NCBI GenBank assembly: GCA_013397435.1
Contig: VZRG01002573.1
Coordinates: 31,040-95,039, forward strand
Direction: 5' to 3'
DNA length: 64,000 nucleotides
DNA from: Erythrocercus mccallii
Taxonomy: Eukaryota; Chordata; Aves; Passeriformes; Dicruridae
Positions 50,665-63,238 of the stretch are shown here, piece by piece. The notes beneath the pieces are model-generated. The model did not search any database, was not told the origin of the DNA, and saw only the letters and a list, made by a program, of their open reading frames with translations. Position numbers and translations under genes: made by a program. The stretch's first letter is position 1, and each line of letters opens with the position of its first letter.

Positions 50665-50760
50665 TGTTCTGGTTTTGGCTGCAGTAATGTTAATTTTCTT
50701 CACAGTGGCTGGTATGGGGCTATGTATTGGATTTGTGCAAAGGATTGATATTGTAAGAGA
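50665..50760 (+). mobile_element. LTR 5'-end fragment, sense
   Basis: It starts TGTTCTGGTTTTGGCTG and continues GTTAATTTTCTTCACAG, TGGCTGGTATGGGGCTATG and ATTTGTGC. From memory, this is the characteristic start of a widespread avian LTR family. Only about 95 bases survive before similarity is lost. Confidence 0.75.
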
Positions 50761-53280
50761 TGTTTTTGTTACTCAAATGAGCTACAAAGAAACCAAAGAG
50801 TACACAGAAAGGAGTAAATATCATCACTGGAAATCTTGGGAGCTTATTTTAAAACCTCAATTATGCAACCTGTTGAATGGTTCATTTTATATTGTATGTT
50901 TTCATAAATAAAATGCACATATATTATTCAAGCCTTTAAAAGAGAAATTTTAAAGCATTTTGGTAGAAAGTTCCTATATTTAAATCTGTTCCTCCACTCT
51001 TCTAAAACTTTATCAGTAGTATTTTTAGTAGCACTCATGGATGATTACACAGAGGCAAAAAGATGGAAAAAATAAAAGTAATTTGACAGTCTCTTTAATT
51101 TCAAACCCTGTAGATGAAAAACTCTCTTTGCCTAGAAAACATACAACATAGTCACAGCTGAATTTTATTCTGTTGAAAGTATTCTTTTGGGTTTGTTTGG
51201 GTTTTTCAAAAGTAATAAACATGTTTACTTGTTCTAACATCCATTGTGAGATCATAAATTCCTACATTTATCAAGAAATGAAAAAAAAGATAATTGTTGA
51301 TATGTGTTTGTGCTCTTACAGGTTAATTAATATAAACATATTATTGATGCGATGCTGAAGAATTCACAAGTTTAAAATATTGATTCTGGGTTTTTCCCCA
51401 AAAGGACTAGAATGAAGAGGAAATGAGTGGATGAGATATATATTTGTTATTTTCCTTTTTTTTTTTTTTTTGTGCATGCATTATGTATGTTTGTAAATTA
51501 ATTAAAGCTTTTGAAAATAATGTTATCTCTGTTCAGTATTTCTTTTCAGCTTATTTTTTCTGTATGTCAGGTACAAAGGAGAAACAATTTTCAAAGGGTT
51601 ATATACTGTATTTTGGTTTTTGACACTTTTCTATAAAGATCATGGTCTAATTTGTTCAATTTGCAAAAAGATATATGAGTATCCATGTCACTTAAACAGT
51701 CTCACTGAGGACCAAAGTGGCCTTTGTGGAAGAGAGCAAAAAAATTTAACTGAAAATGAAGCAACTGCACTCATTCTTCCACTGGAAGCTGGAGTTAATT
51801 GCTTGAGGGGAAATAAGGTTTCATCTGTCTCCTTTTTACCTTTTGAGGTTGTTCTATATCTAAAATACTTAAACACAAGCTCTTTAGAGACTACAGTCCA
51901 GAGAAGACAATGAAGGATAAGAATACAGTTAGCCCTTCTCTTTTCACACTTTTCTGACCATGCAAATGAATGTAAGAAGTGCTGCCAGTTTCAGAAGTAG
52001 GGTCAAAATCCTCTACATCACATCAGAAAGTGACTTTATGCTTTTTTCTTGCAGAGGAGAAAGTTCACAGAAGGAAATCACACTGTGCAAGACTTATCTC
52101 TTTTTTGAGACAATATTCCAGGGTTTGGAGACCCCTTAAACTCATATCTTCTATAAGGCCTATCAATTAAACAACATGTATACCATGCATCACCTTATAT
52201 ATGTCAGCTATGTGCATGTAACACACACCAACTCAAAATATTCATCTCTCTTACTTGTGACAGTCCTGCTTCATGAAGTTCTTACATTTCCTCTAATTCC
52301 TCTTTTAACACATCCTATTTTATGGTTATTTAGACAGAGACACTCAGAATCCTATATATGTCTAGAGTTACTGGTAAGAAAAAACCCATAACAACATAAT
52401 ATACTTTCAAGATGAATGTGTTACAGATACAGAACTGTTATCTCACCTCTTAACAATTCCATTCTCTCCTGATCACAGAATACAGACAAACCTGTGGCTG
52501 TGAGGTTTGTCATATATCAACCTCTGGATATTTACAACAACCTACAACTTAAAGATCCCAATTACTTTTGGGAAGTAAAAATTATCTTTTTGGTCTGTAG
52601 TTTTCTTGAACTTTTTTTTTTTGTCTATTCCATACTGGAAGTTTCTCTACAATGCAGTTTTTGAAAGTAAATCCTGTCTTTCTGGGTACTATTCAGCTGA
52701 ATCTTTTCTCATGAAGTCTGAGTTTCAAGTGTACCCATGGGGATAAATTTGATACTTTACAAAAAATATTCCAATGTTAATTATCAGCATTACAGTATTG
52801 AAATATTTGGGAAGAGAGGGAGAAAAATTAAGCAAATTTTCTAAATATTCTTTACTAGTGAATTTTGTCTTATGCTCGTGTGCATGGGTATTTTATCTTA
52901 ATTATACCTCTAGATGCATGTTTTCTTAAGCAAACTTCCCTTCTCCATGGCTGCAGAATCTTTAAGCAGTTTCTGAGGATGAAATTTCATTTTTTGCCTC
53001 CTTTTCCCCATCCTACATCTTTCACTCAGCTATCAACAACAGTTATTAGAGGGGGAAAAAAAGCATAAAAAATCCCTAAATATTTTAATTTTAATATTCA
53101 GTAATAAAAATTTCTTAGTTAAAAGAAGAGTATTACTTCTGAGTTTTAAGATTTGAAATTACTATTTTCTTACATTTTTAAATACAATCAAATATGCAGC
53201 CCCAAGTTTAGTAACATAGGTTTTCTGTACTTTTTACAGATTTTCCTTCCTTCAGGTGTAAGAGCTTTGTAGTGACTTGG
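50761..53280. other. Intergenic, nothing recognised
   Basis: AT-rich unique DNA with T runs near 51459 and 52612. The frame at 51620-51913 has no motif. Confidence 0.5.
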
Positions 53281-53285
53281 ACATT

Positions 53286-53933
53286 TGTCCTGGGGTGACT
53301 TTGTGATGTTTGTATCCCCAACTGTGTGTTCTGTTTATGCTGGATATTAAGTTCTACACCTTCAAGACTGGTTATGAGAGTGAAGAGGGGAAAGAAGAAG
53401 CACACAGTTTGTTTGCAGAAAATGCACTCAATCCTACACATTCTGCTCCTGGGCTGTGTTGTCTGCAGCAGGTACAGACAGCGGGACAGAGATCTCCTTT
53501 GCTTTTTGGTTAGTTTTTGGCTAGCTGAGGCAGAGAAGTTCCCTGGACTGATTTTTTTTCCCTTTTTCTTGGAACTGTTTAAACCTACTCTGGACTGAAA
53601 ACCCAGAAAACCCCCAGATATCACACTTGTGGCCCACTGAGGCCCAGGATGGCATTTTCCAGCGCCAGAGGAACTGAAAAGGGACTGAACAAGCCAAGCT
53701 ACACCCACAGCAAGGACTCTCTCAATTTTGCCATCTCTCCAGAGCAACAAGAGGTTTTACTGTTTCATATTATTAATTTTTTAAGCTGGTGGGCACTTTG
53801 TAAAGAAATATTTTTTTCCACTTTTCTCCAAGGAAATTCTTTCCCAGACCAGCTGGGGGAGAGGCTGTTTGGGTTTGCTTTCCAGAGGGACTCCATTCAG
53901 AGGTTTTCTCCCAAATTTGCCCTAAACCAGGAC
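53286..53933 (+). mobile_element. Solo LTR with perfect 8-bp inverted ends
   Basis: It starts TGTCCTGG and ends CCAGGACA, exact inverted repeats of each other. Flanking ACATT (53281-53285) and ACACT (53934-53938) match at four of five bases, a worn 5-bp target-site duplication. The 648-bp body resembles a songbird LTR family. Orientation is taken from the usual way that family is written and is tentative. The 180-residue minus-strand frame at 53208-53750 and the plus-strand frames at 53310-53948 run through the LTR and are not genes. Confidence 0.85.
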
Positions 53934-53938
53934 AACAC

Positions 53939-55246
53939 TGGAGATTGAGCTTGCAAAAATTGAATTTAGCAGCAAAAGCAGTATTGTCAAATTCCCTCAA
54001 ATAGTAGTGTTGATCCTATTTTCAAATTATCCAAACGCTTCAACTTCCTTTTGAGTATGTTTCAAAATTTAGCTGTACTCCACTCATTGATCTGTATGTT
54101 AACTATCTTGATCTTTTGTTAAGTGGTTTCATCAAATGTTAACAGGTGATATTTAAAATCATACTTTCTTCTAGAGAAAACATTAATATTCTTAGAAATT
54201 TTAGTAAAAATTCATAAAACTCTATGGAACTTTGTGCTAAATACTCTGAATACTTTTGTGACATGTATTGAAAGTCTCACTGTTTGAGGCACAGACTGAT
54301 ATCCTTTGCCTCACAAAGGACATGACTAAACTAACTATTGCTATTACATGAAGACAAGAAATCCATATTTGTTTGTCTTCTAGGGTTAGATTAATTAAAA
54401 AACTGAATATATATGAGTTGTAGTTGTAACCCCCTTTTGATACATTTATTTATTATTTTAAAGGTTTAAAACTATTTTGAGTGTTTTTTCTTTTCATGAA
54501 AAAGTAATCTTTAATTCTTTTATAAAGATTCTCAACCAAAGGATACTGGGTCACAACACGAGGAACTTCTCTGCAGCAGCAAGTATGTATCTCAGCTCTC
54601 ATGCAGGTAGTTTACTGAACTTCTCTGTAAGAGCAAGCATTTGGAGAATGGGAGATCATTTTAGTACTATTTCGAGTGTCACAGGGCATCTTTTAAAAAT
54701 TAAAATGGAGTATCTGCCTATGGCCACCAGCACAGGTCAAAATAAAGGTCACATGGGGACTTGCAGAAGAAAATCACTTGATTTCTGTATTTTTCAATGA
54801 GAAATTCAATATCAAGAGAACCATACCACTGCTGTCACTAAGTCATACCTTTGGGTTGCCTTCTTCACCCATTTGACTATGATTTTATTTAAAATATTTA
54901 AATGACTTCATATGTATAACAAAACTTGTTCAATAGCATGTGAATGTCTTGTAGAGTGCTTTGGAGACACTTGGGTTTAATATTCTGCTGTCTTGAATTT
55001 ACATTAAATTATTTTGAAAAAGTAGAGGAATATACCCTGAATGTCATTAACTGAGCTTTTACTTAAAGGTAAGAGAGATCTTTAAAAATGTTCAGCAAGT
55101 TCATCAATCATGTAAAGATCTCAGAGAGATCTTTCAGATAAATTGTTTCATACCTTTCAATAAAATACTAAAACAAATACTAATACAAATTTCCATTCAG
55201 TCAAAACAGAAGTATCTTATACTATTTTCCCATGACCCTTCCATGG
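53939..55246. other. Intergenic, apart from the second dispersed repeat copy
   Basis: AT-rich unique DNA. The frame at 54477-54800 has no motif. Confidence 0.5.
55081..55116 (+). repeat. 36-bp dispersed repeat, copy B
   Basis: It differs from copy A (48923-48958) at one base, C in place of G at 55096. A short local inverted motif (GATCT...AGAGAGATC) follows immediately. Confidence 0.9.
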
Positions 55247-56225
55247 AATTATAGAATCATAGCATAATGGAATATCGTCAGTTGAAAGGGACCCACAAGG
55301 ATCATTTAAGCCCTACTTCTGGACTTGCACAAGACAACCCTAAGAATTGTACCACATACCTGACTGCATTGCTCAAATGCTTTTTGAACTCTGCAACACA
55401 GCTTTGTGCGGTGATCACTTCCCTGGGGAGCCTGTTCCAATGCCCAACCACCCTCTGATGAGGAACCTTTTTCCAAAATCCAACCTAAACCTCCTCTGAC
55501 AAAACTTCAGGCCATGCCCTTGGGTCCTGTCACAGGCTGCCACAGATGTCAGTGTCTGTCCCTTCCCCATGAGAAAATTGTAGACTGCCATGTCTTTACT
55601 CAAGTCTTCAGGCTGAACAAGCCAAATGACCTCAGCCACTCCTCATACGGCTTCCCCTCCAGACCTTTCACTATATTCATTGCCCTCACTCGAATGCTCT
55701 CTAATACTTTAATGTCTTTCATATATTGTGGTGCCTAAAGCTGCACACAGGACTTGAGGTGGGGCTGCCCCAGTGCAGAGCAGAGCAGGACAATGTCCTC
55801 CCTTGCCCGGCTGGTGATGCTGGGCCTGATGCCCCCCAGGACAGGATTGGCCCTCCTGGCTGCCAGGGCACTGCTGTCTCACATTCAACTTGCCACTGAC
55901 CAGGACCTCCAGGTCCCTTTCTGTTGCACTTTCCAGCATCCCATTCCCCAGTCTGTCTGTCCAGGGTTACGCCATCCCAGGTGCAGAACCCAGCATTCAT
56001 TTCCCTTGCTGAACTTCATAAGGTTGGTGATTACCCAGCCTTCTGATTGGTCAGGTCCTTCTTGCAGGACCTTTCCACATTTAAGGGAGCCAACAATTAC
56101 TCCCGGTTTAGTATAATTGGTAAACTTTTACTTTTGAGTTCTGTGTCCAGATTGAAGAGGTTGAAGAAAACTTGTTCTAAGATGTAGCCTTGCAGAACCC
56201 CTTCCTGAACATAAAGGGCCTCATC
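55247..56225 (-). mobile_element. CR1 LINE 3' half, antisense, different subfamily
   Basis: The 3' repeats (ATTATAGAATCATAG) lie at the left end. The antisense body holds CTGTTCCAATGCCCAACCAC, CAGGCTGAACAAGCC and AGGACTTGAGGTGGGGCTGC. Further upstream in the element come GGTGCAGAACCCAGCATT, TGAACTTCATAAGGTTGGTG and AGTATAATTGGTAAAC, the reverse-transcriptase end. The 3' sequence differs from the copies at 33.4 and 41.0 kb, so this is another CR1 subfamily. The frames at 55514-56116 on both strands are remnants of the element. At about 980 bases it is among the better-preserved copies here. Confidence 0.92.
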
Positions 56226-59200
56226 TTGAAGAAAAAAGATATAATTCTCTCATTATGAAATCTCAGGTCTGAGCCTTTCCTTATAAAAAAAAGCAAACTA
56301 AGACAAACTGTTAGATGTATTCCACCTGTGATGTAAATCATGTCCTAAACATTGAGCAGATATCATCAAATTTAATTAAGGTCTTACTCAGTAGATAGGT
56401 TGCCAAATTGAAAAGGTGGAAGTGAGCAAGCAGGCTTGAGCAAGCAGGCTACCCTGTTTCTGAGAGATTAAAATGTAGGTTTTTTTCTGTAGCCCATTAA
56501 TAGTGACAGTAGAAGGTGAAGGGACAAGAAGAGGATGTAGCAAAAGTCCTGATTAGAGAATGTAAATCCTCATTTTCCTTTCGCATGTTTAAAGAATGCA
56601 TTTTCCTTCTTTTGTGATTAAGTAGGTGTCACAAAACAGAGAATAACGTAATTTAATTTAACAGCAAAAATCCAGATTTTTTTGTAGCACAACAGATTGT
56701 ATTTATCTCTGTAGCCTAATTAAAAAGTTAAACATTAGCATTTTGTTGCTACCTCAACCACAAAATTATGCAGCTTGAAAAACAATAGTTAAGGGATATC
56801 CTAGTGGTTGATATTTCCAAGCATGACATGAAGCATATGCTCCCAGGATTTCAGTCTCCCTGAACCATCACTGTCTGCAGTATGAGCACATACAGAAGGA
56901 TAACTATATATTCTGTAATGCTTCATGATCCTTGTGTGCAGTAAACTGTTAATAAAATACAAATTTGTCAAGAGCTATCTTGACAGCTTAGAAAGTTTCA
57001 TTCAGTGTGGACTATTTTTTATTGTTGCCAAGTCCTATATAGGAGCTTCAAGTTTCTTTTCTGTTACCATTTTCCTCTAAGATAATATTTTTATAACTTT
57101 TCCTTTTAATTTTTTCCCCGATTTCTTGATGTTTATATATGAACAGGCACATTGTGATGAGAGAAATGTTACTTCTATAGAGAATATTTTTATGATGAAT
57201 TTTCAGTATGTTGCTGTGATGAGATTTCCTGGACACATATATCACATCAATTAATTTTACATTTCAAGAACAACATAGTAAAGGGCAACTAACTGTTTTA
57301 AGGTCAGGGGTGCAGTATGCCTTAGAATTCTCATAATGCATTGCCCAGCTCACTCAATAGCCCAACTAGAATAATAAGAGTGAGATGCAGAAAATTCTGA
57401 AAAACACAAGGAATTACTTGTCCAATGGAAAAAATTATTTTTCTCTACTGTCAGCTTGTGATTAATTTCTATGTTAGAGCTTACAGGTTTATATTAATCT
57501 AAAAATATTTTATCCTCTACTAATTTTTTTTTTTTTCTGTATAGAGTTCCTTCCTATATGTAACAATACTCCTCTAGATGCCAGTATTATCATGTGACAA
57601 TGAATTACATCAACCAGTTATGTGTCAAGCAAAATGATATTATATTTTTCAGTTTTAAATGTCCTGCCCTTGACTTTTATTGATTGTTTGGAATCCCAGT
57701 CTACCTTGTCAGCAATATTTTTATACGTGACATACATATAACAGCCTTTTCTTGGTATATCATCTTAAAATATAGACCCTAATTCCTGTTTTCTTTTTTC
57801 CTACACTCTAGTAGAGCTCTTGGTGACCACTATTGGTATCAGTTTTGATGTCCTTCTATTAAAAGGCAAAGATGAGAAAGCCCTTGAAGAGTCCAAAGCA
57901 ACTACAAGTTTGCCAAATATAGACAAGGGAAATTATAATATCTATCTCATTTTTCGTTATCAAGTTGGCAGATAAGTTGTAGAAATGATAAATAAAAGTT
58001 TTAAAATATTTTCTTTGTTTTTCTCTATATTTGTCTTGTTTTTCTTATAAGTCTATCTGAACAACAATAGTTTCATCTTCAATCAAATAATTTTTTTTTC
58101 TGAGACATTCTGAAATTCAAAGGTCTTGTGCCTTGAGGTTCTGTGCCCAAACAAGGTCTACCTTTCGATGAAGGCAGAACATAATAACAAAAGGATTTAA
58201 GAGTACAACAGACTTCCTGCTGGAAGCTTCCAAATCATTCTCTTATCTATACTTCCCTGCTGTTTAAATAGCACGACAGCAATGGAATTAGGGTTTAGAT
58301 TTATGGAGTAGGAGTTTCATATAAGAGATGAATCCAAGTTTCTTCATGATTATTATTTTAGGATACTACATATAATTCTTGGAATAGAGAAAAAACTTGA
58401 ATGACAACAGCCTTTTTTTTTTTTTTCCTTTTTACAGAGACAAATACAGTTCTAAATAAACATAGAATAAAAATGTTTCTTTCCAGCAGTATGGTAGAAC
58501 TTGTGTTGATGACTTCTAAGGTATATTAATTCTTATAACCATTGAAGATCAGTAAATATAGTTGGATTTGCATATTCAAGTTAGGTGGAATCTACTACTT
58601 GATTATTGCTATGGTAACTACTTATTGCTGAGAAGTAAGAAAACTGTGGACTCTGTCAAAAAAGTAATGGATTACTTAAGGTAACATGATTATTTTGATT
58701 AGAATATTCTATTAAACATGGGATTGGAATAAAGGTAAATGATTTTGTTCCGATTTTTTCTTAATATGAAGAAACCAAAAAGGATCAAAATAGTGAGAGC
58801 AGTTTATAACACTAACTGAATTAATAATTTAATCACAAAGTCATTGTTTGTCACCCAAACTTACACAATAATTTCAAAATACCTAATAAAATTATTAAAT
58901 CATTCTTCAGATAGTTAACAGAGAATGTTGTTGAAGATAAATTTTAAAAAAAAAACTATTTTGCTGAATCTGTTCCTTTATTTTCATTCACTTCACTTTA
59001 ATTTCTTGTAGTGTTAAACTAATAAATTTAATGGCTTAATCCATTGGAAGACACACTCTATCAGGATTACAAAGCAGATGTCACCTAATAATTTTAATAT
59101 CAACAAAAGTGCATAGCTCTGAACATAAAAGAAGACTGTATGTAATCGTACATAATAATTACTATTTTTAATAATGAGGAATAGATTTCAATATGAACAT

Positions 59201-62200
59201 AGTCTAATCATAAAATCAAAATATTGTCAAGACTGTTATACTTCTTTCTACAGACTGGAATGTAAAATACCTATTGCTCTTTCTTTTGTATGTAAAACAT
59301 GCTGCATTTAAAGGCAGAAATCAATGGGGCAATTATTTTTGCTTCACAGTGCATGTGATGCTCAACACTTGAGCATACTCTCTCTTTCCCTTTCCTATTT
59401 TTTTTCTGTTCCCCTGAACAGCAAATGATTCTTTCACACATCACCATAGATTTCTTCAGTCTTCAAACTGTTAAAATCATTGATAATTTTCTGACAAAAT
59501 ATACTTTCCTATAAAAAAAAATCTATTTAAAACTAATGTCTTGAGAGTAGTGATCTCCTAAGTATAATAATGTCCATCTAAATTAAACAGTAGAGTAATT
59601 AGAGAACTCAGATTTGAAAGACAACTTTACAGTCTGTTCTTTCTTGTCTGTTACTTCTTGTCAAACATTTGTGTGTCAAATTGTACACACTTACGTATAG
59701 TGGCCTGGCTTTCCAGCAGTGGTTATTCCATGAGTACCTTTGATATCATTGCATCTCTATAGAGGTGTTCTGCTTTACAAGAAAAAGAGAAATATTAAAC
59801 CTTGACTGAATTAACGTCACAGACCTGAAGTGTCTGCTACAGGTAATTACCTATGTGAATACTAAATTCATGAAAATTAAAATTCTGACTCTCTCCCTCT
59901 CAGCCCTTCCAAAATATGCAAATTGCTGTGGGTATATTTTTCAGACATGAAAGCAACATGAGTTCCAACAAATTGCTGTATAGTAAAAAGACTCATACAG
60001 GCACATACTTTTAACCCATTGTAAAAAAGAGCTTGTTTATTCTTTCAGTGAAAGCAAATAATAAACCTCTAATTTTTCCTTTTTGCAGTGGCATATTGTA
60101 ATTACTATGGAGTAGCTGAAACAGTGGAAATTGGCACCCTTCATCAGTGTGAGTTACTAATTTACCGTGCCCTGAAACTAAGACTGGGCAGGTGGCTACA
60201 AAAATGTCAACACATTAAAGTATTTTATAAATGTTGTCTAAATCAGTATACTTCAAAGATCGTTACTATTATTACTGCAAGATTATATGTTACTAAAACT
60301 AAAACACCCTGACCCTTGAATAAGAAATCAAAGGAAACTACTAAAGTGATACACTGCAAGATATAGTGCTAGCTAAAGTATCAATAAAACTGACAGAGCT
60401 GCTAATCTGGTGTCCTCAGTAACATGCAGTTTCTCTACCAGCTAACAAAACCAAAAATTTCGGAAACTATGTTTCTAGATCTATTATCTAATTTTGACAC
60501 ATGGTGTTTATACTGGAACACACAGGTATCTTGGTGTACTCCAAAGAATCTTGTATTTTTAAATGTTGTGACTTTACAGGCAGTGGGATCAAAAGTGAAA
60601 TTAACTAGATGCCACCAGGATTGGAATTCCCTTTCAAATTCAGTTGAGCTATCTCAAGTTACATTTCAAATTTAACTGAGAAAAGTTCCCTCATCTCCTT
60701 CCCTTGCAATTGCTGCCAGAATAAATTGTACACACAAGTGAGAAGTATGTATGGTACAGAATTTTATATAGTTACCATATTGATTAGCATAAATAAGAGA
60801 GGGTTTCTATCCTGTGGATCAAGCTTGTGGATGTGTGAGCCAAATTTTGTTCATGATGACACATATTTAAAACCTCACAGGCCCAGGGCTTGAAATGATC
60901 TGTGGGAAGGCAATGCCAAGAATGCAAAACATTCAATTAACATTTGTTATTCAGTGTTTTGAGAAATATACATTTTTAATAAACGTAAAACCTTTAATTA
61001 TTTTATGTTCAGAAAGAAAAGCAAGTTCTATAGCAGACATAATATTCAGAAAGTTTTACAGGCAGAGTATTTAGAAAGAATGAAAATTGACTTTAGATAT
61101 ACAGTTTAGATAAAACAGATTGAGACAGGTATGTCCTGTATAAGAAGAAGTGTTGGACTGTCAGGCTCTAGACTTCATATTTTGAAAGACCTAGGTAAGC
61201 AGATAAGATAGAAGTGGTGTCCATAATCTTAGGAATCACTGCCTAAGTGTAAGTATGCAGCAATAGGTGAAGTTTAGTTACTTGAACAGAAAGTCATTGC
61301 ACCGATTTAATATAGGAACATTAAAACCTATCACACAAATATGATCAAACTTATGCAGATTCATATTTATTCCATAGGTTTCTTCCAGTTGTAGAGGATG
61401 TTAAAGAAAACAAAGCAAAAAAATAAAAAAATACTAAAGCCAAAATAAAACCTCATAGGAAGACTTGGATTTCACTTGCATCTGACTGATACAGTACTGA
61501 TTTTCTGGCAAGTACTGATTTTCTTTCTAAAAAATTTTACAGATTTTTTTAATTTTAAAGAATCATCTTCAGAATTAGAATTACTGCCTCATAGTTATGT
61601 TGTGGGTTTTTATCTTCTCCTAAAGCTCTAAAAAACCAATATTTGTGATTCAGGATTTGTCAAGCATTTGCCTGTGGAAAACTAATTGTTCCAGGACATG
61701 TGAACTAGTACTGTTTCGAGGAGAGTTGAACTGCCTCTATGACACAATTTTTCTGAAACATACTGTGTTATTTCTTTCCACCTCGTTGGATTGTATTTTA
61801 AATATCTTACAAAGTTTTCCAAGTATACCAGTAGCTTCAGAGTTAAACATTAAAACTCCACAGATATGCATGTTTTTTGTATTATCGGCATGGATGAAGG
61901 TGAGTTTATCAGCATCCAAGCCTTTCTTCTGTCTGCACAAGGTAAGCATTGTCAAGGGAAATCAAGAGTCATATGCCACTCATGTATTAAGGAACAGCTA
62001 ACAGGCATCATTTAACAACTTACCCACAAGATCAAGCCCACTACTTGTTCTAGACAGTGGAGGTACACCAAAATACCAAGAGGGACACAGCTGGTGCTAT
62101 ATTCTTTGTTGTAGGATGATTTTTCCAAAGAGCAAAAAGAAACAAAAGAGTTGTTACTGATTTTCAGAATTATTTTTCATTACTTTAAATTAGAAGTTCT

Positions 62201-62754
62201 TGTCCTGTGCTCCTGTATAACATACGAGGAAGAAATGTGTATGTTCCAGTTGTGGACTTCAAGGTATTTAATTGTAGCCAGATACTTTTATTGGCATTTA
62301 AGAAGGTTGGAAGTGCAACCTATCCATATATCAATTTTAGTTTAGGGTATTTTAATATGCATTGTTTGAAACAGTGCTGGTAAACAGTATCATTCACTCA
62401 GAATCTGAGACACAATAAAATTTTTAGTTGCTTTCCTTCAAAGGTGCCAGTAATAACATATCTTTCCTCTAGCTGGCTCCTTGAAGGTTTTGGTTGGACT
62501 TGTCCAGATGTGGCCATTTACGCCTCAAACATGTAGCTTCCACTTATAATCAGTCGTCACGTTTAGAGTGAAATCCAATGTTAAGATATCTTAGAAATAT
62601 TCAAAGAAATTTTTGTCATCACTTTGTCAATTTTGATTGAAATGGGACAAGACGTTCTACAATTATATAGCCCTGCCATAAAAAGGGATATAGAAATACA
62701 TTCTAGCAAATAGGACAGCAATGTCATATGTATATTTTTTATCCAAAGGTCTCT
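56226..62754. other. Long unique AT-rich stretch, nothing recognised
   Basis: No transposon or exon was identified over 6.5 kb. Small tandem duplications occur at 56423-56450 (14 bp x 2, perfect) and 61493-61528 (18 bp x 2, near-perfect). Frames at 61645-62001 (plus) and 61737-61955 (minus) overlap and show no family resemblance. Confidence 0.5.
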
Positions 62755-63222
62755 GCAGGGGGCATAAAGCCGAGGTAGCTGGTCTTGCAAACCCCAAAGC
62801 CAAGCTGGAATCTTTCAGTGAAGATTTGAAGCCGATTCTAAAGAGGGGCTTTGGTCCAGTTTATTCCTAATCAGCAGGAAATCTGAACAAGGCAGCCATG
62901 CTCTTCAGAATGGCCTGTCCATGTGCTTGCGGCTGGTTTTGTCCAGGGCAAGGGGCGGGGGTGGGGTCAGTGACCCACCAATGCAGAGGGGAGGGGGAGC
63001 GGTCCCAGGTCTGAGGGACAGGCCAGAGGTCAAATCACCTTTGGGGAGGGGGGTCTGGCTCTGATTCAGCCAATGCACTCGATGGGGCCCCTGGAATTTG
63101 TACCTGGGGAAACCGTGTGCATTGCCTGGGATTGGCTGGGGCAGTCCAGGGGTCTGGGAGGGGACACGAGGGATTGTGAAATCCCGGGTATGGGGGGGTT
63201 CAAGGAGAAACACAATGCAACA
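62755..63222 (-). mobile_element. 3' LTR of a provirus, antisense
   Basis: On the minus strand it starts TGTTGCATTGTG at 63222, immediately after a polypurine tract and the env stop. The U3 is GC-rich (GGGGCGGGGGTGGGG on the plus strand near 62950). A minus-strand AATAAA lies at plus 62860-62865, about 360 bases in, and R-U5 sequence follows. The far end is uncertain: no obvious CA terminus pairs with the start, so 62755 is an estimate of about 100 bases beyond the signal. The long minus-strand frame at 62905-63309 lies in the LTR and is not a gene. Because env precedes it, this is the 3' LTR, and lower coordinates are host flank. Confidence 0.7.
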
Positions 63223-63237
63223 TCTCCCCCTCTTTTT
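63223..63237 (-). promoter_or_regulatory. Polypurine tract
   Basis: AAAAAGAGGGGGAGA on the minus strand lies between the env stop codon (63239-63241) and the LTR TG at 63222. This is the site where plus-strand DNA synthesis starts during reverse transcription. Its exact placement anchors the LTR boundary. Confidence 0.8.
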
Positions 63238-63238
63238 G

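Noticed and set aside
53208..53750. 180-residue minus-strand open frame, the longest without N
   Set aside because: Nearly all of it lies inside the solo LTR at 53286-53933, antisense to the assumed LTR orientation, with no protein motif.
61737..61955. 72-residue minus-strand frame with a globular-looking composition
   Set aside because: A longer plus-strand frame overlaps it, no family is recognised, and no splice or start context supports it.
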